Assembly: GCF_027913035.1 (NCBI RefSeq)
Contig: NZ_CP115776.1
Location: 1 to 64,000 of the forward strand
Source: Paracoccus albus
GTDB taxonomy: Bacteria; Pseudomonadota; Alphaproteobacteria; Rhodobacterales; Rhodobacteraceae
Length of the DNA: 64,000 nucleotides
Direction: 5' to 3'
Below, piece by piece: positions 53,338 through 62,250 of the stretch. Under the pieces are notes generated by a model that ran no database searches, was not told the origin of the DNA, and was given only the letters and a program-made list of their open reading frames with translations. Position 1 is the first letter of the stretch. The number at the start of each line of letters is the position of its first letter. The position numbers and the translations under genes are program-made.

Positions 53338-55422
53338 TCAGAATGTTACCTTCAGGCCAACGCCCAGTTCGCGCGGTTCCGTTACCGTCGCCTCATAGCC
53401 GCCGATGGTGGCAGAGGGGCGCATGAAGGTGGCGGCGTTCTCGTCGAAGATGTTGTTGACATAGGCAAACAGCTCCATGTTGTCGCGCGGCGTATAGGTC
53501 ATGCGCGTATTGGCGATGGTGAAGCTGTCGACCTTGCGATCATCCGAATTGGCGTCATCGGAATAGTATCCGTCGGTATAGCGCAGGTTGCCCGAAAGGC
53601 GCAGGTCCGGGGTGATGTCCCAGTCGGCGCCGAGCGTCAGCGTCTTGCGTGGCGCGCGGGCGAATTCGGTGCCTTCATAATCGCCAATCGCATCTGAAAA
53701 CTCGGTGATCTCGGTCCTCAGCAGGCCAAGCCCGGCCTTGAGGCGCAGCGCGTCGCTGGCGTGATAGTCTGCCGTGACCTCCAGCCCATAGGATTTCGCC
53801 TTGTCGGCATTTATCGTGTAGGACGACCACAGCCCGCCCACGACCTCTGCAAAGACATAGCGCTGCGCGTTGTCAAACTCGCTGTAGAACAGATTCCCGG
53901 TCAGGAACAGGCGATCATCCAGCAGCCGCGCGCGGCCGAACAGTTCATAGTTCCACACCGTTTCGGCGCCGTAATCGTAATAGACGCCGTTATTGAGGTT
54001 CAGCGACGTGCCGCCGGGGTTATACCCTTTGCTGATCAAGGCGCCGATGGTGGTATCGGGCCGGATCTCATAGGCCAGCGAAAGCTTGGGAAGCCAGGCG
54101 TCGAAGATTTCGTCATAGTCCAGCTTGGTTCTGGCGAAGGACGATTCACCGTTTCTCACGATATGGTCGCGCTGATAGCGCAGCCCGCCGGACAGAATCC
54201 AGCGATCTGCGAAGCGCCAGTTCACCTCGGAAAAGATGCCGAGGCTTTCCTTTTCGTCGTAATAGTTAGAGTCGCCGCGGAAATTCAGGTATTCATCGGC
54301 CTCGTTGCGCGATGCATAAAGGCCCACCACGCCGCTGATCGGATCGTCCTCGGTGCCGAAAGTGGCGCGGGTCTCGTTCGAGATGCTTTTGGTATCAAGG
54401 ATCGCGGTGCCGGATGTCTCGGGGACGGTTTCGCGGAAGGTATGGCCGTCGGAATATTGCAGCCGGTTTGTCAGCGTTGTGCCGTTGGCGGCATCATAGC
54501 GAAGATCGAGCACCGTCGTATTCGTGCGCTGCGCCCATGATGGGTTCGAGGTCGCGGTGCTGTCGCGATCTTCAAAGGGAATGGTCGCCGCTTCCCAGGT
54601 CGGACGGTTCGTGTTGCTGTGGCTGAAGGTCAGCTTCGCCTCAAAACCCGGCAGTTCCTCGGGCTGCCACAGCAGCTTGACCCGCGCATTCCGGCTTTCA
54701 AGATCGTGGCCGGTGTCGGTTTCCTGATAGGCCGTGCTGGTATAGTCGATAAAGGTGTCGCGCGCCGAATAGTCCAGTGCGACGCGCGCCGCCAGATCCT
54801 TCGCAATGGGGGCCGAATACATTGCCGAAACCCGGCGCTTGTTGCGGCTGCCATATTCCAGCTGCACGGCCCCTTCAGGGGAGAAAGTGGGGTCTTTGGT
54901 GTTGACGATAATGGCGCCGGCAATGGAATTCGCGCCCTGAGCGACGGTCTGGGGTCCGCGGAAGACCTCGATACTGTCAACGTCCCATACGGCGGTGCCG
55001 CTGAAGACCTGCTCGTTATAGTTCAGGTAATGCCCGTCAAGATTGACGGATGTGCGCGGCTGCGTGCCGCCGAAAAACGCCGTGGCGCCGGAATTGGGCC
55101 CCTCGCTGTCCTGGCCACGAATAGTGGGCGCGCCTGCGAAGCCACCGGTATTGGCATAGCTGAGATTGGGGACGTCGGCTGTCGCCTCGGCCACGGTTTC
55201 GATCTGCGAGTTCTCTTCAAGATCCTCGGCCGTGACCACGGCCACCGACGATGCCGTCTTATCGATGCTGCGGGAGAGTTTTTCGCCCGTGATTACCAAA
55301 GTATCCAGGACGATTACCGGGTTCGTGGTGCCGTCCTGTGCGAGGGCGAGTGTGGGGCAACCCAGTGACAGCGTGACAAATGCAACGCCGCCCATGAGAT
55401 GCGCGTATCTGCGCTGAGTCAT
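53338..55422 (-). CDS. TonB-dependent siderophore receptor
   Basis: A 694-residue outer-membrane receptor. Signal peptide to about residue 28 (ending ALAQ); TonB-box-like LDTLVITGE just after it; plug domain with SSVAVVTAEDLEENSQ, GAPTIRGQDSEGPNSG and VDSIEVFRGPQTVAQGANS; a beta-barrel fills the rest and ends LGVGLKVTF with a terminal Phe. The ATG at 55422 has AGGA 8 bp upstream; ATG 55428 is also in frame. Linkage to FepBDGC-like genes points to a catecholate-type ferric siderophore. Confidence 0.92.
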   Translation of the reverse strand: MTQRRYAHLMGGVAFVTLSLGCPTLALAQDGTTNPVIVLDTLVITGEKLSRSIDKTASSVAVVTAEDLEENSQIETVAEATADVPNLSYANTGGFAGAPTIRGQDSEGPNSGATAFFGGTQPRTSVNLDGHYLNYNEQVFSGTAVWDVDSIEVFRGPQTVAQGANSIAGAIIVNTKDPTFSPEGAVQLEYGSRNKRRVSAMYSAPIAKDLAARVALDYSARDTFIDYTSTAYQETDTGHDLESRNARVKLLWQPEELPGFEAKLTFSHSNTNRPTWEAATIPFEDRDSTATSNPSWAQRTNTTVLDLRYDAANGTTLTNRLQYSDGHTFRETVPETSGTAILDTKSISNETRATFGTEDDPISGVVGLYASRNEADEYLNFRGDSNYYDEKESLGIFSEVNWRFADRWILSGGLRYQRDHIVRNGESSFARTKLDYDEIFDAWLPKLSLAYEIRPDTTIGALISKGYNPGGTSLNLNNGVYYDYGAETVWNYELFGRARLLDDRLFLTGNLFYSEFDNAQRYVFAEVVGGLWSSYTINADKAKSYGLEVTADYHASDALRLKAGLGLLRTEITEFSDAIGDYEGTEFARAPRKTLTLGADWDITPDLRLSGNLRYTDGYYSDDANSDDRKVDSFTIANTRMTYTPRDNMELFAYVNNIFDENAATFMRPSATIGGYEATVTEPRELGVGLKVTF

Positions 55423-55492
55423 GTGCATATTCCTAACCATTCGGTCGGCTGGCTGGCACATGGGCTTGCTGACGTGTTGTTTTGCGTCCCCC

Positions 55493-55514
55493 TATACAGA
55501 ATGTGTTCTGCATA
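55493..55514. promoter_or_regulatory. 22-bp palindrome upstream of the receptor gene
   Basis: Plus-strand arms TATACAGAA and TTCTGCATA around TGTG, with one mismatched pair. The centre CAGAATGTGTTCTG is a perfect inverted repeat. It lies about 70 bp before the receptor start, and a near-identical site occurs at 58625-58646. It is probably the operator of an iron-responsive or siderophore-responsive regulator. Confidence 0.65.
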
Positions 55515-55575
55515 TCAAGGACCGGAGTGCCGAATCTGAACCTGCGGGCGCAAATGTTGTCGGATTTCAACAGCG

Positions 55576-56610
55576 TTAGCGCCGCCCGGTCCGGGTTAGG
55601 AGCCACAAGATGTAAAGCCCGCCTAGCAGACCTGTCGTCAGGCCGATTGGCATCACAAGATTTCCAGCGATCCGCTGGCTCAGCAGATCGGCGGCCAGCA
55701 GCAGAACCGAACCCATCAGCGCGGCAGGCAGCATCGGGATCTCTGGCGCTCGGGTCAGCCGCCGCACAAGCTGTGGTGCAGCAAGTGCCACAAAGGTGAT
55801 TGGCCCGGCCGCCGCCGTCGCTACCGAGGTCAGGCTGACCGCCGCCAGAACCGCCACCAGCCGCGTTTTTTCGGTCGCGACGCCCAGTTGACGGGCCATG
55901 TCGTCGCCCATATCCAGCAGGCTCAGGCGGCGGCCGTGCCAGCATGCAATGGGCGCAATCAGCAGAAATCCCATGTTGGCTGGCAGCACATGCCACCATG
56001 TCCGCATATTCAGCGACCCGGCCAGCCAGACCTGTGCGGCCATGGCCCGGTCCAGGTTGCCCATCACAACCAGCATCGTGTTCAGTCCCGACAGCGTCGC
56101 CCCGATGCCGATTCCGACCAGCACCAGCCGCTGCCCCCCTGCTGACCCGCCTTTGCGCGACAGCAGAAAGACAGCCGCCGCCGTCGCCACGCCAGAGATC
56201 ATAGCGGCAAGCGCCGTCGCCAGCGGGCCCGCGCCGAACATAACAATCTGCACAATCGCCCCCGTCGCCGCGCCGGTGGTAAAGCCGATCACATCGGGCG
56301 ATCCCAGCGGGTTGCGCGCGACTGACTGAAACATCGCCCCCGCCATCCCAAGTGAAGCCCCGACAAACGCGCCGGTCAGCAGCCGGGGCAAACGAACCCT
56401 CATGACAATCTGTTCGGCGGCAGGATTGTCGCCTGTCCCGCCAAGTATCGCCAGAAGCTCGGCCACAGGCAGCGGCATCGTCCCGGTTCCCATCAACAGG
56501 ACGGCAAGAGCCAGCAGAACCATGAAAAGCAGCGCACAGATCAGCGCCACACGAGGGCGGAAAAGCACAGACAGCGAACCCAGCCGCAAGGCCCGGAACG
56601 ACCCGTTCAT
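55576..56610 (-). CDS. fepG: Ferric-siderophore ABC importer permease (FepG-like)
   Basis: A 344-residue FecCD-family permease. It follows FepG closely in wording: LGMAGAMFQSVARNPLGSPDVIGF, LVLVGIGIGATLSGLNT and RLSLLDMGDDMARQLGV. The open frame extends upstream, but ATG 56610 overlaps the stop of the FepD-like gene and matches family length. Confidence 0.9.
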   Translation of the reverse strand: MNGSFRALRLGSLSVLFRPRVALICALLFMVLLALAVLLMGTGTMPLPVAELLAILGGTGDNPAAEQIVMRVRLPRLLTGAFVGASLGMAGAMFQSVARNPLGSPDVIGFTTGAATGAIVQIVMFGAGPLATALAAMISGVATAAAVFLLSRKGGSAGGQRLVLVGIGIGATLSGLNTMLVVMGNLDRAMAAQVWLAGSLNMRTWWHVLPANMGFLLIAPIACWHGRRLSLLDMGDDMARQLGVATEKTRLVAVLAAVSLTSVATAAAGPITFVALAAPQLVRRLTRAPEIPMLPAALMGSVLLLAADLLSQRIAGNLVMPIGLTTGLLGGLYILWLLTRTGRR

Positions 56611-57608
56611 GATCCCACCAGCCGAAAGCGGCGCACAAGGATGATGAAGAACGGCCCACCAAGGATGGCTGCGACAATTCCGGCGGCGATCTCCTCTGGC
56701 CGGGCAAGGACGCGGCCCATGATGTCGGCCGTCAGCAGCAGGAAAGCTGCGATCAGGCCCGAGGCCGGCAGGATCAGCCGGTGGTCCGGCCCGCAAATGA
56801 TCCGCGCCGCATGGGGTGCCAGCAACCCGACAAAGCCGACGGGCCCGACCGCCGCCGTCGCGGCGCCTGCCAGCAACATCACCGTCAGACAGGAAAGCAC
56901 CCAGACCCGCCCGGTCCTGACCCCAAGCGTTCGTCCCAGATCCTGACCCAATGCGATGGCGTTCAGGTTGCCCGCCAGCCCGGCTGCCAGCAATCCGCCT
57001 GCCAATACCGCCGGTGCCAGCACCGCCGCCACATCAAGCCCGCGTCCCTCCATCGAGCCGGCGGTCCATTTGCGTAAGGCGTCGAAAAGCTCCAACGGGG
57101 CATTCAGCACCAGAATGCCGGTCAGCGCGCCCAGCACCACCGACAATCCCGCACCTGCCAGAACCAGCCGGATCGGATCGGAGCCGGTGTCGTGCGCCCG
57201 GCCCAGCAGGACAACGACTGCACCCGCGAGACCGGCGCCGGCAAAGCCGAACCAGACATAGCCTGCAATATCTGACAGTTCGAACAGCGCGATGCCCAGC
57301 ACCACTGCCATCGCGGCGCCGGCATTGATGCCCAGAAGCCCCGGCTCGGCCAGCGGGTTGCGGGTCAGCGCCTGCATCATCGCCCCGGCCATGCCAAGCG
57401 CAGCACCCGCCAAGGCTGCCAGCAGGGTGCGCGGCACACGAAGCTCTCGGACGATCAGATGCAGGTCATTGCGGGGGTCGGGCTGGCGCAGTGCATCGAG
57501 GATAACGGGCAGCGGGATATGGCGCGACCCGACCGCAAGACTGGCGGCCATGACTAGTAACAGGACCGCCAGCCCGAACGCCAGCCAGAAGCGTCGTCCG
57601 CGCGTCAT
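56607..57608 (-). CDS. fepD: Ferric-siderophore ABC importer permease (FepD-like)
   Basis: A 333-residue FecCD-family permease with about ten spans. Motifs are RVPRTLLAALAGAALGMAGA, MQALTRNPLAEPGLLGINAGA and VGFVGLLAPHAARIICG. It overlaps both neighbouring genes by 4 bp. Confidence 0.9.
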   Translation of the reverse strand: MTRGRRFWLAFGLAVLLLVMAASLAVGSRHIPLPVILDALRQPDPRNDLHLIVRELRVPRTLLAALAGAALGMAGAMMQALTRNPLAEPGLLGINAGAAMAVVLGIALFELSDIAGYVWFGFAGAGLAGAVVVLLGRAHDTGSDPIRLVLAGAGLSVVLGALTGILVLNAPLELFDALRKWTAGSMEGRGLDVAAVLAPAVLAGGLLAAGLAGNLNAIALGQDLGRTLGVRTGRVWVLSCLTVMLLAGAATAAVGPVGFVGLLAPHAARIICGPDHRLILPASGLIAAFLLLTADIMGRVLARPEEIAAGIVAAILGGPFFIILVRRFRLVGS

Positions 57609-58546
57609 TGTGTGGGCAGATGCTCCAGCACCGTGTCGATCATCTGGCGCCCCGAATAGGGATCGATACGGAAAGAGCTTTTGCCAAGCGGATAGACCCG
57701 GCCCGACAGGACCGCCGGATGGTTGGCCAGAACCGGATCGGCCATGAAGGCCGCCACGTCGCGTTCGTCCCCGGCCAGCAGAAACACCGTCTCGCCGGTG
57801 ATCGCAGCCGACAGGTTTTCACGAGAGATAAAGTCGAAATCCGATGATCGGGTGACCGCACCGCGCAGATTTTCGGGCAGCGGTTCGACCGTGAAGCCTA
57901 GCGCGGTCAGGATTTCTGCCTGCGGGCTGTCGGACTTGCCGATGGACCAGCTTCCGCCGATATCATAGCCGACGATGCTGGCGCCGCCCTTCGGCACTGC
58001 GATCCGGGCCGTTGCGTCGGATGAATATGCCGCGAAGCTGGCGATTGCCTCTTCGGCCTGCTGTTCCCGGCCGGTTGCCCGGCCCAGCATCCGCGCCATC
58101 TCTGGCCAGCTTTGATCGGCATAGTTCAACGCAATGGCCGGGATACCAAGTGCATCCAGTTCGGCCATATAGTCCAGCCCGCTATCGCCCCCGGTTGATG
58201 AGGCGACGACCAGATCCGGCGTGGCGCCGATCAGTGCTTCGATATCGAATTGCAGGTTGGGATAGAGCACCGCCACCCCCTGCGCGTCTGCAGCCTGCGC
58301 CCATTGGTGGAAAAAACCCTTGTCGTCCGTCAGCGGCCCGACAGCCGTTGCTGCCGTCGCGACAAGCGGCGCGTCAATGGCCAGCAGGATTCCGGTCAGG
58401 CTGGGCGAGGTTGAAACAATCCGCTGCGGCGCCTGTTCAAGCGTCAGTTCGCCCGTGTCATGCGCAATATCGCGCGGCCAGCCGGTATCCTGCGCATAAA
58501 GGGCGAAGGGCAGGGCCACCGCGATCAGAAACAGGGTGCGAAACAT
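57605..58546 (-). CDS. fepB: Ferric-siderophore binding protein (FepB-like)
   Basis: A 313-residue periplasmic protein with a signal peptide ending ALYAQ. Its mature part tracks E. coli FepB: GWPRDIAHDTGELTLEQAPQ, RIVSTSPSLTGILLAIDAP, ADAQGVAVLYPNLQ, TGGDSGLDYM and FLLAGDERDVAAFMADP. It is first in the minus-strand operon fepB-fepD-fepG and divergent from the ATPase gene. Confidence 0.9.
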   Translation of the reverse strand: MFRTLFLIAVALPFALYAQDTGWPRDIAHDTGELTLEQAPQRIVSTSPSLTGILLAIDAPLVATAATAVGPLTDDKGFFHQWAQAADAQGVAVLYPNLQFDIEALIGATPDLVVASSTGGDSGLDYMAELDALGIPAIALNYADQSWPEMARMLGRATGREQQAEEAIASFAAYSSDATARIAVPKGGASIVGYDIGGSWSIGKSDSPQAEILTALGFTVEPLPENLRGAVTRSSDFDFISRENLSAAITGETVFLLAGDERDVAAFMADPVLANHPAVLSGRVYPLGKSSFRIDPYSGRQMIDTVLEHLPTQ

Positions 58547-58624
58547 GGGTGCCTTTTACCGGTTCCGGGTCTGACAAGTCGCTGGCTGATCGGGGGACAA
58601 GAGGGAACCGACGGCTGCGGCCAT

Positions 58625-58646
58625 ATTGCAGAACGCATTCCGCAAT
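58625..58646. promoter_or_regulatory. 22-bp palindrome in the fepB/fepC divergent promoter
   Basis: Arms ATTGCAGAA and TTCCGCAAT around CGCA, one mismatched pair. Its central 18 bases, TGCAGAACGCATTCCGCA, match the receptor site TGCAGAACACATTCTGTA at 15 of 18 positions. It lies 34 bp before the fepC start and about 80 bp before fepB, so one bound protein could control both. Confidence 0.68.
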
Positions 58647-58679
58647 GCAACATGAGGGTGATCGAGCAAGGAGTCACCG

Positions 58680-59462
58680 ATGCATCGCCTGTCAGCCGAA
58701 AACGCCACGCTGCGCTATGACATGCGCGAGATCTCCCGCGGTCTGTCGGTCGCAATTCCGGACGGGTCCCTTTCCGTGATTGTCGGCCCGAATGCCTGCG
58801 GCAAATCGACCCTGCTGCGCGCATTGTCGCGCCTGCTCACGCCCGCCGCCGGTCGTGTGATCCTGGATGGGGCAGAAATCGGCCGCCTGCCCGTCCGTGA
58901 TGTCGCCCGGCGCCTTGGCCTGCTGCCACAAAGTGCCATCGCGCCGGATGGCATCACGGTCGCCGACCTGGTTGCGCGCGGGCGCTTTCCGCATCAATCG
59001 TTCCTGCGGCAATGGTCACTGGCGGATGAACGCGCGGTTTCCGAGGCGCTCGACGCGACTGGCATGACCGATCACGCCACGCGGCCGGTTGCCGAACTGT
59101 CGGGCGGGCAGCGCCAGAGGGTCTGGATTGCCATGGTGCTGGCGCAGGAAACACCGATCCTGCTGCTTGATGAGCCAACGACCTATCTGGATATCGCCCA
59201 TCAGATCGAGTTGATGGAGCTGCTGACCGACCTGAACGCCAAGGGTCGGACCATCGCCGCCGTGCTGCACGATCTCAATCAGGCCTGCCGCTATGCGTCC
59301 CATCTGATCGCGATGCGCGACGGTGCAATCATCGCTGAAGGGAGGCCCGAAGAAATCGTGACCGAAGCGCTGATTGCGGAGGTCTTCGGCCTGCACACCC
59401 TGATCATCCCCGATCCGGTGACGGGGCGACCAATGGTCGTGCCGAAGGGGCGTCAGGGCTGA
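58680..59462 (+). CDS. fepC: Ferric-siderophore ABC importer ATPase (FepC-like)
   Basis: A 260-residue ATPase with Walker A GPNACGKST, signature LSGGQRQRVWIAMV, Walker B ILLLDEPTTYLD and His switch AVLHDLNQA. In the FepC/FhuC style the signature is followed by LAQETPILLLDEPTTYLDIAHQ. It is transcribed away from fepBDG, with the shared palindrome between them. Confidence 0.93.
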   Translation: MHRLSAENATLRYDMREISRGLSVAIPDGSLSVIVGPNACGKSTLLRALSRLLTPAAGRVILDGAEIGRLPVRDVARRLGLLPQSAIAPDGITVADLVARGRFPHQSFLRQWSLADERAVSEALDATGMTDHATRPVAELSGGQRQRVWIAMVLAQETPILLLDEPTTYLDIAHQIELMELLTDLNAKGRTIAAVLHDLNQACRYASHLIAMRDGAIIAEGRPEEIVTEALIAEVFGLHTLIIPDPVTGRPMVVPKGRQG

Positions 59463-59665
59463 CGCGCGGCCGGGGTTCCGCCAGTTTCGATATTGATCTG
59501 CCTTGCGGCCCGCAACATCGCCTCACTGTCATTTTCGCTGCGGATGCTGCCAATATCCGCAAATGATGTGACGACGCAGGCGACCTCTTGCTGTGGGTCC
59601 AGAATGACTGCAGCCTGACCCTGAATTATTTGGCAGTAAGTGATTGCTGCGCTGTGCCCATCCAA
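59453..59665 (-). CDS. Short hypothetical ORF beside the IS remnant
   Basis: A 70-residue frame whose 3' end overlaps the fepC end by 10 bp. Its sequence looks coding-like (VACVVTSFADIGSIRSENDS) but I recognise no family. It starts 24 bp from the left edge of the dead IS, so it may be the tail of a gene cut by that insertion. Confidence 0.3.
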   Translation of the reverse strand: MDGHSAAITYCQIIQGQAAVILDPQQEVACVVTSFADIGSIRSENDSEAMLRAARQINIETGGTPAARQP

Positions 59666-59688
59666 GCTTTCGGGCCTGTTCCAACAGA

Positions 59689-60493
59689 GATTGCCGACGT
59701 GTTGTAACTGATCTGCAATTGGTGTGAACAGCCCGTTTCAGGCAATCATTTCGCGGGCATAGCTCTGCCACAGATCAAAGGCATCGGATCTGGCGTGGCG
59801 GTATGAGATGGCGGAAAGACGATAGCGGCGGGGTCTGAATATCGTATTGATCTGGTCATGGACGGACAGGAAACGCTGCGCCTGCCTAGGCGACTTGAAC
59901 CGGCCGATGAGCTTCTCTCGCTTCCGCGTCGGTCGGTGCGAGCCCTCGATCCGGTTGTTGATCCCTTTGTGGGCGCGGTGGTCGGCGTCCGGGGCCAGCT
60001 GACGGATCGGTTTGATATAGCTGCGCAACTTGTCCGTAATGATAACGCGGGGCTGGGCAAAACGGGCGATCAGTTGACGCAAGAAGCGCTTGGCCGCTTT
60101 GGCGTTTCGCCTTGGCTGCACCAGAATGTCGAGCACATCCCCGCTCCCATCCACGGCCCGCTACAACCACATCTTCACGCCGTTGATCGGCACGACGACT
60201 TCGTCCAGATGCCACTTCTCCGCCGCAGCGGGCCGGTCGCGCTTGATGCAATGTGCGAAATGCCGACCAAACCGGTGCACCCATTTGCGAACAGCTTCCC
60301 GGCTGACAATTACGGCCCCCTCAGCGGAGCAGATCCTCTACATCCGCCGTGCGCAGCGCGAACCGATGGTAGGCCCAAACGGCGTAAGCGATGATCTCGC
60401 GCGGGAAACGAAAGCCTTCAGGCGCGGCATCTCAGCTACAATATTCATGGTGAACGGCTAAACTGCCGCAGGTGCGTCAGCAAGTTGGCAATG
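59689..60493 (-). mobile_element. Decayed IS6-family-like element, third copy type
   Basis: About 805 bp with imperfect inverted ends: ATTGCCGACGTGTTG at 59690-59704 and ATTGCCAACTTGCTG read inward from 60492. These ends differ from both other IS6-like copies here. It is inserted in an IS481-type transposase gene whose 5' part remains on its right. Confidence 0.65.
59738..60448 (-). pseudogene. IS6-like transposase with stop codon and frameshifts
   Basis: Pieces of a full transposase on the minus strand: FPREIIAYAVWAYHRFALRT near the N-terminus, then HLDEVVVPINGVKMWL followed by a TAG where Trp-Arg is expected, then DGSGDVLDILVQPRRNAKA, RVIITDKLRSYIKPIR and GINNRIEGSHRPTRKREK. It is inactive. 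Confidence 0.82.
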
Positions 60494-60930
60494 CCCGACA
60501 AACAGATAGAGCTTGCCTTCCTCCGTCCTGACCTCGGCGATGTCCATATGGATACAGCCAATAGGATATCGCTTGAACTTCTGCCGCTTAGGTTTGTCAC
60601 CTTCGACGTCAGGCAAATGCGATATTCCATGTCGCTGAAAACAGCGATGCAATGAAGATCGTGTCAGATGGGGGATCGAGGGCTGCAAGGCATAGAGACA
60701 ATCGTCCAGAGGCAAGAGCGTGTGACGCCGCAAGGCAATGACCATCGCTTCTTCTTCGCTGAGAATGGTTGAGCGCGGCTCTTTCGGCCCGGCCTTTTGA
60801 TCCTCGACCGATTGCCGCTTGCGTCATTTGGCAACTGTCTTGGGACAGATCTCAAGTTCGCGACTCAACTCCGCGATCGAAGCTTGCGATCGCTGTATGT
60901 GAGCTTCGACGGCGTGCGTGGTCGAGCCGC
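60494..60930 (-). pseudogene. IS481-type transposase, 5' part only
   Basis: The minus strand encodes ASIAELSRELEICPKTVAK, a TGA in place of the next Trp, then RKRQSVEDQKAGPKEPRS, MVIALRRHTLLPLDDCLYAL, SSLHRCFQRHGISHLPDV and IGCIHMDIAEVRTEEGKLYL. It ends abruptly at the IS6-like edge, before the rest of the DDE core. Confidence 0.75.
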
Positions 60931-61045
60931 TGCAAAAGCCGAGAGAGCGAAGGTTTCAGTCACTCTGCGTTCAACCCGGCATCAAGCCATGCAAAATCCG
61001 GGCGCAGCGAAGCCATCGCCCGGATCAGCTTTTACGACGGCGCGA

Positions 61046-61564
61046 TCACATCGCCGGCAACAGCACGCCGTCAATGACGTGGACGACGCCGTTGCCGGCC
61101 TCCATATCTGCGGCGGTAACCGTTACGCTGTCGTTGATCTTCACCATTTCACCGTCGCGCGTCAGGGTCAGATTGCAGTTGCCCATTGTCGTCACCGGAT
61201 GCGCGCCGCCATCATCGGCAATCATTTGCGCGACATCGGCAGCAAGCGCCTTCGTCTCAACCACGTGGCAGCCGAGAATCTGGACAAGCTGCTCCCTGTT
61301 TTCGGGCATCATCGCCTCTTCAAGCGCGCCCTCTGGCAAGGCTGCGAAGGCCGCATCGGTCGGGGCAAAAACGGTAAACGGACCTTCGCCCATAAGCGCT
61401 TCACCCATTTCAGCCGCGACGACGGCCTGTTCAAGCGTCGTGTGATCTGCGGATTCCATCACGATATCCGCAACAGTCGCCGGCATTTCGGTTGCGTCCT
61501 GCGCAAGGGCGGTCGAGGCCGCCAGAGCAAAGGCCGTGGTCATTGCAAATTTAATAACTTTCAT
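61046..61564 (-). CDS. Secreted FAS1 (fasciclin) domain protein
   Basis: A 172-residue protein with a signal peptide ending TALAQ and one FAS1 domain: the H1 motif is GPFTVFAPTDAAFAALP and the H2 region is NGVVHVIDGVLLP. FAS1 proteins mediate adhesion at the cell surface. It is divergent from an ECF sigma gene, a common arrangement that suggests control by that sigma factor. Confidence 0.9.
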   Translation of the reverse strand: MKVIKFAMTTAFALAASTALAQDATEMPATVADIVMESADHTTLEQAVVAAEMGEALMGEGPFTVFAPTDAAFAALPEGALEEAMMPENREQLVQILGCHVVETKALAADVAQMIADDGGAHPVTTMGNCNLTLTRDGEMVKINDSVTVTAADMEAGNGVVHVIDGVLLPAM

Positions 61565-61704
61565 TCCATCCTCCTATGGCTGGTCATCTGGTGACGAAAG
61601 CGAAGCGACAATTGTTGCGGTGCTCACGCTTTCGTGAAAATCAGCGATGGCTTGCGGTCGGGTCTGCGCTGTTGCATCCTCAGCCCAGCGAACCGGAGCC
61701 CTCT

Positions 61705-62250
61705 ATGTCCTCAGATGCGGCAGAGTTGCAGGAACTGCTCGCACGGGTCGCCTTGCGGGACCGTGCCGCGTTCCGGCAGCTTTACAGCATGACCTCACCG
61801 AAACTTTTCGGGATCAGCTTGCGTATCCTGAAGGATCAGCAAGAGGCGGAAGATGTCTTGCAGGAGGTGTTCGTAAAAATCTGGCACAATGCCGACCGTT
61901 ATTCCGCGCAGGTGGCAAGCCCGCAGGCATGGATGAACGCCGTGACGCGCAACCTGGCCATCGACACGCTGCGCCGTCGCAAGCCAGGTGGCGGCGATCT
62001 GGATGCGGCGGAAAGCCTTTCGGATGATCGCCCCGGCCCGGAAGACGCAGCTGTTATGCGATCTGAGGGACGACGGATCGACGCCTGCCTGGACGAGCTT
62101 GCCCCAGACCGAGCCGAGGCCGTGCGCCTGGCCTTTATCGAAGGCGAAACCTATCAGGAGCTGGCAGAGCGGTTCACCGTTCCGCTGAATACAATGCGCA
62201 GCTGGCTTCGTCGCAGCCTGCTCAGATTAAGGGAGTGTCTGTCCAGATGA
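61705..62250 (+). CDS. ECF sigma factor (SigK-like)
   Basis: A 181-residue sigma factor. Region 2 is in QQEAEDVLQEVFVKIWHNAD and WMNAVTRNLAIDTLRRRK; region 4 is in LDELAPDRAEAVRLAFIEGET and PLNTMRSWLRRSLLRLREC. ATG 61705 matches family starts; the open frame upstream is not conserved-looking. It overlaps the anti-sigma gene by 4 bp. Confidence 0.92.
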   Translation: MSSDAAELQELLARVALRDRAAFRQLYSMTSPKLFGISLRILKDQQEAEDVLQEVFVKIWHNADRYSAQVASPQAWMNAVTRNLAIDTLRRRKPGGGDLDAAESLSDDRPGPEDAAVMRSEGRRIDACLDELAPDRAEAVRLAFIEGETYQELAERFTVPLNTMRSWLRRSLLRLRECLSR

